Shown: one piece after another, positions 45,885 through 54,968 of the stretch | How the letters are laid out: every line of letters begins with the position of its first letter | Position numbering within the stretch: position 1 is the first letter of the stretch | DNA from: Microscillaceae bacterium | Lineage (GTDB): Bacteria > Bacteroidota > Bacteroidia > Cytophagales > Microscillaceae | DNA: 64,000 nucleotides | NCBI GenBank assembly: GCA_025054775.1 | Contig: JANWZA010000057.1 | Span: forward strand, 1 to 64,000 | Direction: 5' to 3' | Translations under genes and position numbers: made by a program | The notes under the pieces: generated by a model | Databases searched by the model: none | The model's input: only the letters and a program-made list of their open reading frames with translations | Told to the model about the DNA's origin: nothing

Positions 45885-48800
45885 ATGTTACGTTTTTATC
45901 TCCTTTTATGCTTTTTTTACCTGCTTTTAGCTCAAAAAACACTTTGCCAAACCTGGGCAGAACTACTAGCTCAACCCGAGAAATATTACCAAACAGGCAA
46001 CTATCTGAAAGCCCGTGCAAAAAAATCGGCTTACGAAAGAATGCTTAGAAAGAAATTCAAAAACCAAGATGTAGAAATATATCGTATTTGGTTCACCATC
46101 CTTGAAGCCCGTTGTAATGAAGCCCTCGGCTTATACGACCGCATGGAAGCCCAACTCCAAGAGGTACAAAAACAACTACAAAATTGGAAACAAAAAGACT
46201 TCAAAAATTTTGCCTTCGCTCAATGCCAAATTGCCGAAGTATATCTACAATTTGGGTATTATACCCAAGCTGAAAGAATTTTGTTAGAAAACTACCAAGA
46301 AATTACTCAAAAATTACCCCAAGAAAAGCTACTTCAAGCCGAATATGCTCAACGCTTAGCCTACGTTTTAGGGCAAAAAGAACTTGTCAAAGAAGCTCAA
46401 ACATATACCCAAGAATTAGAAAAAATATGGCAAGAGGCAATAAATAGTAAACAAATTGACAACCGAAAAGCTACCAAAAATGAACTCGCTTACCTAAAAA
46501 GCCGACTAGCTGATTTCTATACCTTGCAAGCCTTTCTGCTTTCGCAAAGCGGCGATTACAAGCAAGCTGACAAGATTTTTGAGGCTAACGAACAGAAGAT
46601 ACGCAGTTTAGTGGGCTCAAAATCAATGGCTTACATCAATCACTTACTTCTGCGAGGCATCAATTCTATTCAGGGAGAAGCCCGCGATATGGACGAGGAG
46701 ATGGAAACTGCTTTCAAAAAAGCAGGAAAAGCTCTTAAAAAAACGAGCAAAGTGTATTTAGCCACCTTGTATAACCTAATACGCCTCAGTGCTAATACTT
46801 TGCAACTGGAACGTGCTAATAAGTTGCTAAAGCAGTGGACTTCAGCTACTGCTTCATTTCCTAAAAATGGTATCTATGACCTCACTCTCGCTACCCTGAA
46901 AGCAGAGATGCAACTCCTAATAGGCAAAAAAGAAGCCCTTAATATTTTGAAAAATTTACTTAAAGACACAAAAAGCCTACCTCTAACCCACCCACTAAGA
47001 CTAGATATTTTAGATATTTTATATGAATTTAATACTAAAAATGATTATGACCTATTAGCCGCTGAAATGAATGTCAAAGAACGTTTGGCTTTTGTGAGAG
47101 AAGTTTTAGGAGAAAATGCTATTCCATTCTTTGTAAATCGTATTCTTTTAGCAGAATATTTAATAGAAAATTCAGAAAATTTAGCCGAGGCAAAAAAAAT
47201 TTATGAAGAAAGCCCACAAAAAATGGTATTTGATGCTCTAAATCCACAACACCGTGATTATTTGCAAGTATTACAATACGTAAGCAATTTTGCCGAAATT
47301 ACTGATGACTATACCCAAGCCCTACAACTCAGCAAACAAAAACTAGCTATCTTGAAAGATAAGTACGGAGAACAAAGCCTGAACTATGGAGAACATCTAC
47401 TTAACATTGCTAATCTACAACTAAAAAAAGGAGAGTATCGGCAGGCAGAGGAAAATATAAACCAAGCCATGAAAACTATCCGCAAAGAAACAAGCAAAAA
47501 ATCAGTAGAATATGCCAAAGCCCTCAGTACTGCTGCACACCTATACGGTATTATCGGCTTGTATGATGAAGCCGAAGAGGCCTTAGAAAAAGTGAGTGAT
47601 ATTATCGAGAAAACCAACGATGTTACCCTCAAAATGCAAACCATTGAGGAGTTGGCATTTTTGTATCTACGCATGGGCAAATATAATGAAACCGAAGAAA
47701 TGCTCGTGTTAGATATTACAGAAAAGGAGAAAAAATATGGCAAGTTTAGCCGAAAACTTATCTCTCCACTTAACCAAATGAGCCAACTCCAACTGCTCAA
47801 AGGTGATTACAAGTTAGCTGAAAAAACTGCTCAACGTGCCGTAAATATTGCCGAAAAAGTATTTGGTAAAAGCAGCATCCCCTATGCAGAAGCCACTTTC
47901 AACCTAAGTAAGTTTTATGCAGAAATCGGGGATTATCAACGTGCTGAAAAGCAAATACAAGACGTGATACAACTTCAAAGAAAACTCCTCGGCGACAAGC
48001 ACGTAGAGCTGGCTAACTCACTCACCGAACTAGCACTCATCAAATTCTATAAAGAAAAACCTGAAAAAGACCAAGCCGCTGAACTATTAGAGGAAAGTAA
48101 AAGTATTATCTCGTATAACTTTGATAAAAAACATCCGCTTTATGCTGAAGCCTTGAAAAATTTAGCCCTTTTAGCTATTGAGCAGGGAAATACTGAAATA
48201 GCTTTCAACTACTTGAAAGAGGCAGACAAAATCCTAGAAAATAAACTCGGTAGCAGAAATAAAGGCTCTGCAGAAGTCGCTCTCCTATTAGGCGATCTTT
48301 ATTTGAAACGAAATGACCTTGTTACCTCAGAAAAGAAATATGCCCAAGCAGAAAGGATATTTGCTAAAATTTTTAGCCCCGAGCATCCTAAATACGTAAA
48401 AACACAAAGCAAACTCGCCCAAGTAAATTACATCAAAAATGATTTCGCCGATGCTAACAAAAAAATGGACGTAGCAATTAGTGCCTACCTTAAATACATC
48501 AAAAATTATTTTCCTGCTTTGAGCGAAAACGAAAAAGCCAAATTTTGGGCTTTAATAAAGCCTGATTTTGAGTTCTTTAATTCGCTTGCTCTCAAACAAG
48601 CCGACCGCAACCCCGAAATGATAGAAAAAATGTACAACAACATTTTGGCTACCAAAGCCATTTTGCTCAGCTCTTCTATCAAAATGAAACAAAGAATTTT
48701 GAACTCTAAAGACCAAGAAATAAAAGACCTGTACAAAAAGTGGATTGAAAAAAAAGAATACTTAAATACCATTATTGCCCTCTCTCCTGAGCAATTAGCC

Positions 48801-50108
48801 GAACAGGGTATTAACAAAGAGCAACTAGAAAAAGAAGTAGAACAAATTGAAAAAGAATTAAGCGAAAAGTCTGATGCCTTTGCCCAAGGAGTGGATAACC
48901 TAACTTACCAATGGAACGAACTAAAAAAAGGATTAGCAAAACACGAAGCCGCAATTGAAATAGTGCGATTTCGCCTCTTTGACCGCGGCTTTACAGACTC
49001 CGTGCTATACGCCGCACTAATTGTTAGCCAAGAAACGAAAAAAGCACCTAAACTCGTCTTATTGAGCAACGGAAGAGAATTGGAGCAGAAGTATTTCAAG
49101 TATTACAGAAATTCTGTTCGCTTCCGAAGTATAGATAAATACTCTTATATCAATTTCTGGAAGCCAATTGAAAATAATTTGGGAGAAAAAATCACCGACA
49201 TATATCTCTCTCCTGACGGCGTATATAACCAAGTAAACCTTGAGTCTATGCAAATTGATGAAAATACCTTTGTGATTGATAAATTCAACATACGCTTGGT
49301 AAGCAATACCAAAGACTTGATAATTAAGTATAAAGAACAGGAACTGGCAGCAACTAACAAAAAAAGCCGTAGGAAACGAAAAGAAAATACTACCACTACG
49401 GAAGCTCCCAAAGCTGTACTTATTGGCTCACCTGAATTTTACTTGCAAACCTCAGGAAATCTCCTTACTCCTCTTCCAGGCACATTAGAAGAGGTGAACA
49501 AAATTAGTCAGATTTTGCAAGCTAATAATTGGCAAAGCGAAGTCTTTACTCAAAGTCAAACTGATGAAGCACTTATCAAAAGTTTATCTAATCCTAAAAT
49601 ATTTCATATTGCTACGCACGGGCTTTTCAGAGAAGACAAAGAAACCGATATCGAAGGTAGTTCGCTTCAGGGAAATGCCTTACTTAATAATCCGATGTTT
49701 AAGGTAGGGCTTGCTGTGAGAGGAGGAGGGGATGTACTAGAAAAAAGTAGCACTAATTTTAACCTTGAAGACGGAATTTTGACTGCGGCAGAAGCCTCCT
49801 GCCTGAATTTTGATAATACAGACTTGGTAGTTTTGAGCGCCTGTGAAACAGGACGGGGCGACGTACAAGTAGGGGAAGGTGTATATGGCTTGCAAAGGGC
49901 TTTTCTCGTGGCAGGTGCTAAATGCGTGATAATGAGCCTCTTTAAGGTAAATGATGAAATTACGCAACAACTCATGACTACCCTCTACCAAAAAATGATA
50001 CAACAAAAAGACATACGCAAAGCCTTTAATGAAGCCCAAAAAGAAATTAAAAGTCAGTATAAACACCCGATTTTTTGGGGGGCATTCAACATTATTGGCT
50101 TGGATTAA
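45885..50108 (+). CDS. Secreted TPR-CHAT protease candidate
   Basis: A 1407-residue protein with a signal peptide (about 1-22, ending TLCQT). It has a long stretch of tetratricopeptide repeats including Kinesin-light-chain-type units (EHLLNIANLQLKKGEYRQAE, SPLNQMSQLQLLKGDYKLAE), a charged linker and a C-terminal CHAT caspase-like domain (about 1100-1405). The catalytic pair is His1245 (IATHG) and Cys1320 (SACETG), and the domain ends PIFWGAFNIIG as usual. CHAT peptidases cleave proteins, but the targets of secreted Bacteroidota versions are unknown. The ATG at 45885 starts the signal peptide; the TTG at 45855 is rejected. A strong hairpin follows. Confidence 0.88.
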   Translation: MLRFYLLLCFFYLLLAQKTLCQTWAELLAQPEKYYQTGNYLKARAKKSAYERMLRKKFKNQDVEIYRIWFTILEARCNEALGLYDRMEAQLQEVQKQLQNWKQKDFKNFAFAQCQIAEVYLQFGYYTQAERILLENYQEITQKLPQEKLLQAEYAQRLAYVLGQKELVKEAQTYTQELEKIWQEAINSKQIDNRKATKNELAYLKSRLADFYTLQAFLLSQSGDYKQADKIFEANEQKIRSLVGSKSMAYINHLLLRGINSIQGEARDMDEEMETAFKKAGKALKKTSKVYLATLYNLIRLSANTLQLERANKLLKQWTSATASFPKNGIYDLTLATLKAEMQLLIGKKEALNILKNLLKDTKSLPLTHPLRLDILDILYEFNTKNDYDLLAAEMNVKERLAFVREVLGENAIPFFVNRILLAEYLIENSENLAEAKKIYEESPQKMVFDALNPQHRDYLQVLQYVSNFAEITDDYTQALQLSKQKLAILKDKYGEQSLNYGEHLLNIANLQLKKGEYRQAEENINQAMKTIRKETSKKSVEYAKALSTAAHLYGIIGLYDEAEEALEKVSDIIEKTNDVTLKMQTIEELAFLYLRMGKYNETEEMLVLDITEKEKKYGKFSRKLISPLNQMSQLQLLKGDYKLAEKTAQRAVNIAEKVFGKSSIPYAEATFNLSKFYAEIGDYQRAEKQIQDVIQLQRKLLGDKHVELANSLTELALIKFYKEKPEKDQAAELLEESKSIISYNFDKKHPLYAEALKNLALLAIEQGNTEIAFNYLKEADKILENKLGSRNKGSAEVALLLGDLYLKRNDLVTSEKKYAQAERIFAKIFSPEHPKYVKTQSKLAQVNYIKNDFADANKKMDVAISAYLKYIKNYFPALSENEKAKFWALIKPDFEFFNSLALKQADRNPEMIEKMYNNILATKAILLSSSIKMKQRILNSKDQEIKDLYKKWIEKKEYLNTIIALSPEQLAEQGINKEQLEKEVEQIEKELSEKSDAFAQGVDNLTYQWNELKKGLAKHEAAIEIVRFRLFDRGFTDSVLYAALIVSQETKKAPKLVLLSNGRELEQKYFKYYRNSVRFRSIDKYSYINFWKPIENNLGEKITDIYLSPDGVYNQVNLESMQIDENTFVIDKFNIRLVSNTKDLIIKYKEQELAATNKKSRRKRKENTTTTEAPKAVLIGSPEFYLQTSGNLLTPLPGTLEEVNKISQILQANNWQSEVFTQSQTDEALIKSLSNPKIFHIATHGLFREDKETDIEGSSLQGNALLNNPMFKVGLAVRGGGDVLEKSSTNFNLEDGILTAAEASCLNFDNTDLVVLSACETGRGDVQVGEGVYGLQRAFLVAGAKCVIMSLFKVNDEITQQLMTTLYQKMIQQKDIRKAFNEAQKEIKSQYKHPIFWGAFNIIGLD

Positions 50109-50119
50109 ATAATTTCTAC

Positions 50120-50157
50120 CCACCCTTTCCAAAAGTTTAGAACTTTTGGAAAGGTGG
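50120..50157 (+). terminator. Strong hairpin after the CHAT gene
   Basis: CCACCCTTTCCAAAAGTT on the left pairs with AACTTTTGGAAAGGTGG (50141-50157) around TAG, with one bulged C. It begins about 12 bases after the stop codon. There is no clean T tract, so it may act as a terminator or as an mRNA end stabiliser. Confidence 0.7.
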
Positions 50158-50202
50158 CTAATAGTTTAGTTAGTACAAGCAAAAAAAATCTTTTATCTTC
50201 TA

Positions 50203-50322
50203 GCCTTCCCTCACCTTTTCGCTTTGCTCGAAGAGCTTCGGGTAGAGCCTTGCAGAGCTTCGCTAACGCTTCGGTGCCATCACACTAAGCCCTTTGGAGG
50301 GCTTGCCTTTTCAATCCCTTAT
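50203..50322 (-). repeat. GC-rich dispersed repeat, copy 3
   Basis: Read on the minus strand this block starts AAGGGATTGAAAAGGCAAGC and runs through GCACCGAAGCGTTAGCGAAG to GGGAAGGC, following copies 1 and 2 throughout with scattered changes. It lies between the 3' ends of the CHAT gene and the unidentified gene at 50405. Together with the terminator it fills the gap 50109-50404. Confidence 0.75.
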
Positions 50323-50404
50323 ACAAATTAGCAAATTTTCAATTCAGCACCAAGTATAACTCTACTTCAAATTGAATAAAAATCTTTGCAGGTTGGTAGG
50401 TGCT

Positions 50405-51259
50405 TTATTCTACATTTATTTCAGATGTAAATGCGTAGTTTTGATATTTAGGAGCTTCTTGTTCAAACTTGAACCAGAAAATATATCTGCCTGCCTCTTG
50501 TGGAGCAATTAGATTAGATAAACGAATATTATCCTCATTTTTTTCAATATCAATGTTTTTCTCAATAACTCTCTCGCAATTTGCTGCGTTTATCCAAGCA
50601 TATTGAGCTTGAGCTCTGCCTTGAAATTTCTTAACTTTTTCTAACCATAAATCAAAAGGTTGAGCAGCTCTGAGTTTACTTACAACTTCTTGAGCCTGCC
50701 TCCATTCTATTCGTTGAATTTCAATCTCACCTACATTTTTAGAAACTATGTCTTGTCCTAAAACACCAAAAGAGTACTTAATAAAATCACTGATACGAGT
50801 TGTTGGCTTTGTTACAAATGGCAAATTGATAGTAATTTCTGCATTGCTCTGTTTATCAAAAATACGTAACCATAGTTGGTAATCTTTATTTTCCTTCAAA
50901 TCGTCCAAACTGATAGTAAATTTTAAGTATTTGAGCAGTTCAGCATTTATTCCCATGAATTTATTTTTGTAGGGGTCTTCCAATTTTTGAAGTAACTTAT
51001 CTTCTTCACGTATTTCAAATTCTAATCCAAACAAAATATCATTTTCTTTATTCTTGCGAAATCCCTTAGGTTGAATAATTTTGAAAACAACATGGCTATT
51101 ATTAGCAATTTTATTGTTTACTAAGAAATCACTTTCATTTTCACCTACATAGATTTCTAAGTTTTTATAGTTAATACCTTTCGAAATAATAACTGCTCCT
51201 GTAAAAGGTTCAATTTCTACTTTAGAAATTGGTATGAGGCTATCATCTTTTTCAATCAT
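50405..51259 (-). CDS. Protein of unknown function, possibly 5'-truncated by a frameshift
   Basis: A 284-residue soluble protein with no signal peptide, rich in Lys, Glu and Ile, with alternating beta-strand segments (KVEIEPFTGAVIISKGI; QLWLRIFDKQ) and a helical middle (EWRQAQEVVSKLRAAQPFDL). No family recognised. Upstream of the ATG the same frame stays open for 22 codons (HLRSYKEAGEFFNRNFAKP) and meets, in another frame, a short reading frame starting at 51414. The gene may therefore originally have begun there and suffered a frameshift near 51315. The promoter was not identified. Confidence 0.6.
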   Translation of the reverse strand: MIEKDDSLIPISKVEIEPFTGAVIISKGINYKNLEIYVGENESDFLVNNKIANNSHVVFKIIQPKGFRKNKENDILFGLEFEIREEDKLLQKLEDPYKNKFMGINAELLKYLKFTISLDDLKENKDYQLWLRIFDKQSNAEITINLPFVTKPTTRISDFIKYSFGVLGQDIVSKNVGEIEIQRIEWRQAQEVVSKLRAAQPFDLWLEKVKKFQGRAQAQYAWINAANCERVIEKNIDIEKNEDNIRLSNLIAPQEAGRYIFWFKFEQEAPKYQNYAFTSEINVE

Positions 51260-51309
51260 AGGTTTAGCAAAATTACGATTAAAAAATTCCCCTGCTTCTT
51301 TATAGCTTC

Positions 51310-51414
51310 TTAGATGCCACCTTCAAAGGCTTTTTCATAGTCTGTACAATGCAAACATTCGATTGATTTGAATAGATTGCGTATGAAGGTAATAGCTTCA
51401 AAGTATTTTTTCAT
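51310..51414 (-). CDS. 34-codon open frame, possible detached N-terminus
   Basis: ATG at 51414 to TAA at 51310-51312, reading MKKYFEAITFIRNLFKSIEC, then LHCTDYEKAFEGGI. It directly precedes the 284-residue gene and would join it through a single frameshift. It could also be a genuine small protein or chance. The rest of the gap 51415-51664 has no frame or structure beyond a 7-bp stem at 51620-51640. Confidence 0.3.
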   Translation of the reverse strand: MKKYFEAITFIRNLFKSIECLHCTDYEKAFEGGI

Positions 51415-51664
51415 TGAATTTGTTTAGAATTTTTCTTGTTTATTCTGCGTGGTAAAAACGAGTAAACACATAACTTATGAATACCTAGCTTTGCTTGGGA
51501 TTTCCACAACAGGATTATTTTAGACTAGACCTCTAAAAAAACCTTGATTAGAAACTTTTACAATCTTAGATAACTTCATAATCAGCGTTGATACCCTAAA
51601 TAGTTACTTATGCGTTGAGTATGAAATTATACGTTTCATATACTTTGAACCACTGCTTGTTTTT

Positions 51665-52774
51665 CTAACTCTCCTCTTCAAACTCTTCCTGCTCTTGAAC
51701 GCTTGCATTAGCAGAGGCAGATTTATTCCCTAGGGCATCATTATTTTTTAGTGCCTCTTTGATACGTTGTTCTAGCTCTTCCATCAATTCAGGGTTGTCT
51801 TTTATCAAATTTTTCACTACTTCGCGTCCTTGCCCAAGTTTGACATTGTTGTAAGAGAACCAAGAACCAGATTTCTTGATTACATTCAATTCAGTAGCTA
51901 GGTCAATAATTTCTCCTGCTTTGGAGATACCCTCCCCATAAATAATATCAAACTCAACGGTTTTGAAAGGGGGTGCAACTTTGTTTTTCACTACTTTCAC
52001 GCGTGTTCTATTACCCACAATATTATCTGCTCCTTCTTTAATTTGGCTTATTTTACGAATATCTAACCGAACTGAGGCGTAATATTTGAGGGCATTTCCA
52101 CCTGTGGTAGTTTCAGGATTTCCGAACATAACCCCAATTTTATCACGAAGTTGGTTAATAAAAATACAGCAACAATTTGTCTTGTTGATAATAGCTGTTA
52201 GTTTACGCAAAGCCTGAGACATGAGTCTTGCTTGCAAGCCCATCTTGCTATCACCCATATCACCTTCTAATTCACTTTTAGGAACGAGCGCTGCTACAGA
52301 ATCAATCACAATAATATCAATTGCGCCAGAACGAATAAGATGTTCGGTAATTTCTAAGGCTTGCTCGCCGCTGTCAGGTTGAGAGATGAGCAGGTTTTCA
52401 GTATCAATACCTAATTTTTCAGCATATTGGCGGTCAAAAGCATGTTCAGCGTCTATGAATGCGGCAATACCTCCTAGTTTTTGAGCTTCAGCTATACAAT
52501 GTAGGGCTAGAGTAGTTTTTCCTGAGGACTCAGGTCCATAGATTTCTATTATTCTCCCGCGAGGTAATCCACCAACTCCAAGGGCAATATCTAACCCTAG
52601 CGAACCTGTAGAGATGGCTGACACGTCCTCTACTTTGTTATCACTCAATCTCATGACAACCCCCTTGCCATATTCTTTTTCTAACTTATCAATCGTATTT
52701 TTTAGGGATTTGAGTTTTTCTGCCTGGTTGGTTGTGCCGCTGTTTGCAAAAGATTGGTTGCCCATAGAATACAT
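51665..52774 (-). CDS. recA: Recombinase RecA
   Basis: A 369-residue RecA, the ATP-dependent strand-exchange protein of homologous recombination and SOS control. Walker A GPESSGKT is at residues 80-87; the Walker B-type [20 protein letters not shown], loop 1 and loop 2 ([20 protein letters not shown]) are all present. The acidic C-terminal tail ([10 protein letters not shown]) is typical. A second ATG lies three codons in (MGNQ) and may be the true start. A TACCTTTG box at 52807-52814 on the minus strand is the likely promoter element; no LexA box was recognised. Confidence 0.97.
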   Translation of the reverse strand: MYSMGNQSFANSGTTNQAEKLKSLKNTIDKLEKEYGKGVVMRLSDNKVEDVSAISTGSLGLDIALGVGGLPRGRIIEIYGPESSGKTTLALHCIAEAQKLGGIAAFIDAEHAFDRQYAEKLGIDTENLLISQPDSGEQALEITEHLIRSGAIDIIVIDSVAALVPKSELEGDMGDSKMGLQARLMSQALRKLTAIINKTNCCCIFINQLRDKIGVMFGNPETTTGGNALKYYASVRLDIRKISQIKEGADNIVGNRTRVKVVKNKVAPPFKTVEFDIIYGEGISKAGEIIDLATELNVIKKSGSWFSYNNVKLGQGREVVKNLIKDNPELMEELEQRIKEALKNNDALGNKSASANASVQEQEEFEEES

Positions 52775-52806
52775 CAGACTTTAAGGTAGATAACATATAA
52801 TTTCAA

Positions 52807-52814
52807 CAAAGGTA
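52807..52814 (-). promoter_or_regulatory. -7 box of recA
   Basis: Reads TACCTTTG on the minus strand, an exact TAnnTTTG match, 32 bases before the recA ATG. The -33 partner is not clear. Confidence 0.5.
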
Positions 52815-52981
52815 GTTTATTTTCTTGACATTTGAAAATTTAAGCAAACTTTTCTGCCTTCTAGCTTCTTAGTTGTTTTAAGTGTTCTTTGGAAAAAAAT
52901 AGCAATAATTTTCGTTTATCAACCGAAATTCTTACTTTTGAGAAATAGTTTCATTTTTAACCTAATTTTCCTAATACAATT

Positions 52982-54118
52982 ATGAAAAGCCCTACATTTT
53001 ATCTTGCATTCTTGGTTGTTTTAGCTCTGTTTACGGCTTGTGGTAGTAGCCGAAAGGCTATGGAAAGAGGTAATTTTGTGGCTGCTGCAGAGCGTTCTTC
53101 GCGAGAACTTTGCTCACGAACCAAAGACAAAGAAAGTTCTGCTAATGTATTGCGTCAGAGCTACCCGTTGGCAATGCAAGATTTGAACCTAAAAATTAAA
53201 GCGGCACTCTCCTCCAACAATCCGTTGCGTTGGGAAGAGGTAATTGGTTATTACACTATTGCCAACAATTTGGCAAATAACATCATGCGTTGCCCCGAAG
53301 CCACAGCCATTGTGGGTACACCGCAACGGTTTGATACAGAATTGCAAAATGCCACTACCCAAGCTGCCTTAGCACACTGTCAAATGGGACAGGAAAAATT
53401 AGCTACCCGTCGTCGCGACCTTGCCCCGCAAGCTATGCAACATTTTCAGAAGGCACAACAATATAATGCCTCTGCCTGCCCCGATGTTATCAACAAAATT
53501 GAAGAGGCACGCTTGTTAGGAATTATGAAAGTATTAGTACAACAAATGCCTGTACAAGGCGTTTACCAACCTTCTGACGAATTTTTTAGAAATCAAATCA
53601 ATAGTTTTATTGTTACTCTTCGCAAACCTAATCGGTTAGATTTTTATTTTGATGCCCTTTCCATTCCAATGCGATTGATGCCTAATCAGACTATAAGATT
53701 TCAGTTTTATGACTTTACCATAGGGGAAACTACTAACCGCGAACGCATTGAAACTGTTACTGATTCGGTGCAACAACACGACCATACAGGAGGAGATTTA
53801 CGCTTGCCTAAAATTCCTGTTCGTGCTGAACTGCGTACTTTTGAAAAGAGCGTTCGCTCTACGGCTATCCTTGAAATGAAAATTACTGATGATGAAAACC
53901 GCGTTTTGGTGCATGACCGTTTTCCTTCCGAGTATATCTGGCAAAGCACATGGGGGACTTACCAAGGCGATAACCGCGCCCTTAAACCTTATCATGTAGA
54001 GCTTTGTAATCGCAGAGAGCAAGCAGTTCCTGATAGGCAAACCCTTTTTACAGAAATGTGTAAACCTTTGGTAGAGCAAGTAAAACTCAAACTACAAGAG
54101 TTTTATAGGGATAAGTGA
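52982..54118 (+). CDS. Lipoprotein of unknown function with helical repeats
   Basis: A 378-residue predicted lipoprotein (lipobox LFTAC, Cys near 20; followed by GSSRKAMERGNFVAAAERSS). Residues about 30-180 are helical with TPR-like pairs (QAMQHFQKAQQYNASACPDV). The C-terminal half is beta-rich (RLDFYFDALSIPMRLMPNQT, AELRTFEKSVRSTAILEMKI). No named family recognised. TACTTTTG at 52933-52940 is a plausible -7 box. It probably resides in the periplasm, anchored to a membrane. Single gene divergent from recA. Confidence 0.7.
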   Translation: MKSPTFYLAFLVVLALFTACGSSRKAMERGNFVAAAERSSRELCSRTKDKESSANVLRQSYPLAMQDLNLKIKAALSSNNPLRWEEVIGYYTIANNLANNIMRCPEATAIVGTPQRFDTELQNATTQAALAHCQMGQEKLATRRRDLAPQAMQHFQKAQQYNASACPDVINKIEEARLLGIMKVLVQQMPVQGVYQPSDEFFRNQINSFIVTLRKPNRLDFYFDALSIPMRLMPNQTIRFQFYDFTIGETTNRERIETVTDSVQQHDHTGGDLRLPKIPVRAELRTFEKSVRSTAILEMKITDDENRVLVHDRFPSEYIWQSTWGTYQGDNRALKPYHVELCNRREQAVPDRQTLFTEMCKPLVEQVKLKLQEFYRDK

Positions 54119-54167
54119 TATTTTTCTCAATACAACTTATTGATTTTTCTTGAAACTTCAAGAAATA

Positions 54168-54848
54168 TTACTTTTTTCTTTTTAGCGGTTTTACAATTAC
54201 TTCATCAATAAAGTAATAAGCAGCGGGAAAATTATCAGCATTACTCAATTTATCGGTTTTGGTGGCCTCACGCGGGAAAAAATTGCCCAAAAGTAAATAT
54301 TCATAATCAGCATCTGCTTTAATGACTTTGGAGATAGTTTTCCAGGTACTCTGTTCGCGAATGATCTCTTTTTCTAGCACGTGTGCTTTTTGTGCCTGCA
54401 CGTCCTGCTCAGGGTTGTTGGTAAAAAGTATACCCAAATTATTAGCATAAAAAGAAGAGTACTTGCTTCCCAAGCAAACTTTGAATGATACTAAATATCG
54501 TTTTTTTCTTCTAAGAGGTTCTTTAAGTCTTACCCCAATAATATCAGGCTGGGCTGAAGCATGCCATACTGTTAGCCCAATATACCCATTGCCCTCAGCA
54601 GCAGGAAGAACCCCATAAAAATTTTCAGGTACTCCTGCATTTGTGCCAGCCGCACAAACGTTAAACAAGTCAGGAACGGCTTGGTAAGGTTGCCAAACGC
54701 TAAGTCTGTTGCCTTGGTTATAATCATTAGGGCAACGGCTAAACTCCTCAAAGCTATGGTTAGGTACTAAGTTTTGAGCAAAGGTAGCTATTGGAATAAA
54801 GTACAACCACAATATGAGCCAAAGACAAATAATTTGCAACTTTTTCAT
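54168..54848 (-). CDS. Secreted protein with galactose-binding-like fold
   Basis: A 226-residue exported protein; the ATG at 54848 begins a signal peptide (ending TFAQ), and the longer frame upstream is not convincing. The opening NLVPNHSFEEFSRCPNDYNQ with two cysteines and the later GNGYIGLTVWH is the N-terminal beta-jellyroll seen before OmpA domains in many Bacteroidota surface proteins. Here the OmpA domain is absent, so the protein is the jellyroll alone. Ligand unknown. Convergent with the lipoprotein gene. Confidence 0.7.
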   Translation of the reverse strand: MKKLQIICLWLILWLYFIPIATFAQNLVPNHSFEEFSRCPNDYNQGNRLSVWQPYQAVPDLFNVCAAGTNAGVPENFYGVLPAAEGNGYIGLTVWHASAQPDIIGVRLKEPLRRKKRYLVSFKVCLGSKYSSFYANNLGILFTNNPEQDVQAQKAHVLEKEIIREQSTWKTISKVIKADADYEYLLLGNFFPREATKTDKLSNADNFPAAYYFIDEVIVKPLKRKK

Positions 54849-54968
54849 AGAGCAGACAAACTTGTATTTGGCAAAAAAAGATAAAGAAAGTTTGAAAATA
54901 CACAAAAACTCCTAAAAATAGCATAAATGTAAATTATTAAGAGCATAAGCTATGATTTACATAACTTT

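Noticed and set aside
51620-51640. Stem TATGAAA/TTTCATA downstream of recA as a terminator
   Set aside because: Only seven A-T-rich pairs with no T run after it on the recA strand.
6965-51655. Shared 12-mer TTTGAACCACTG at about 6969 and 51645
   Set aside because: Many 12-mers recur by chance in a window of this size and the flanks differ.
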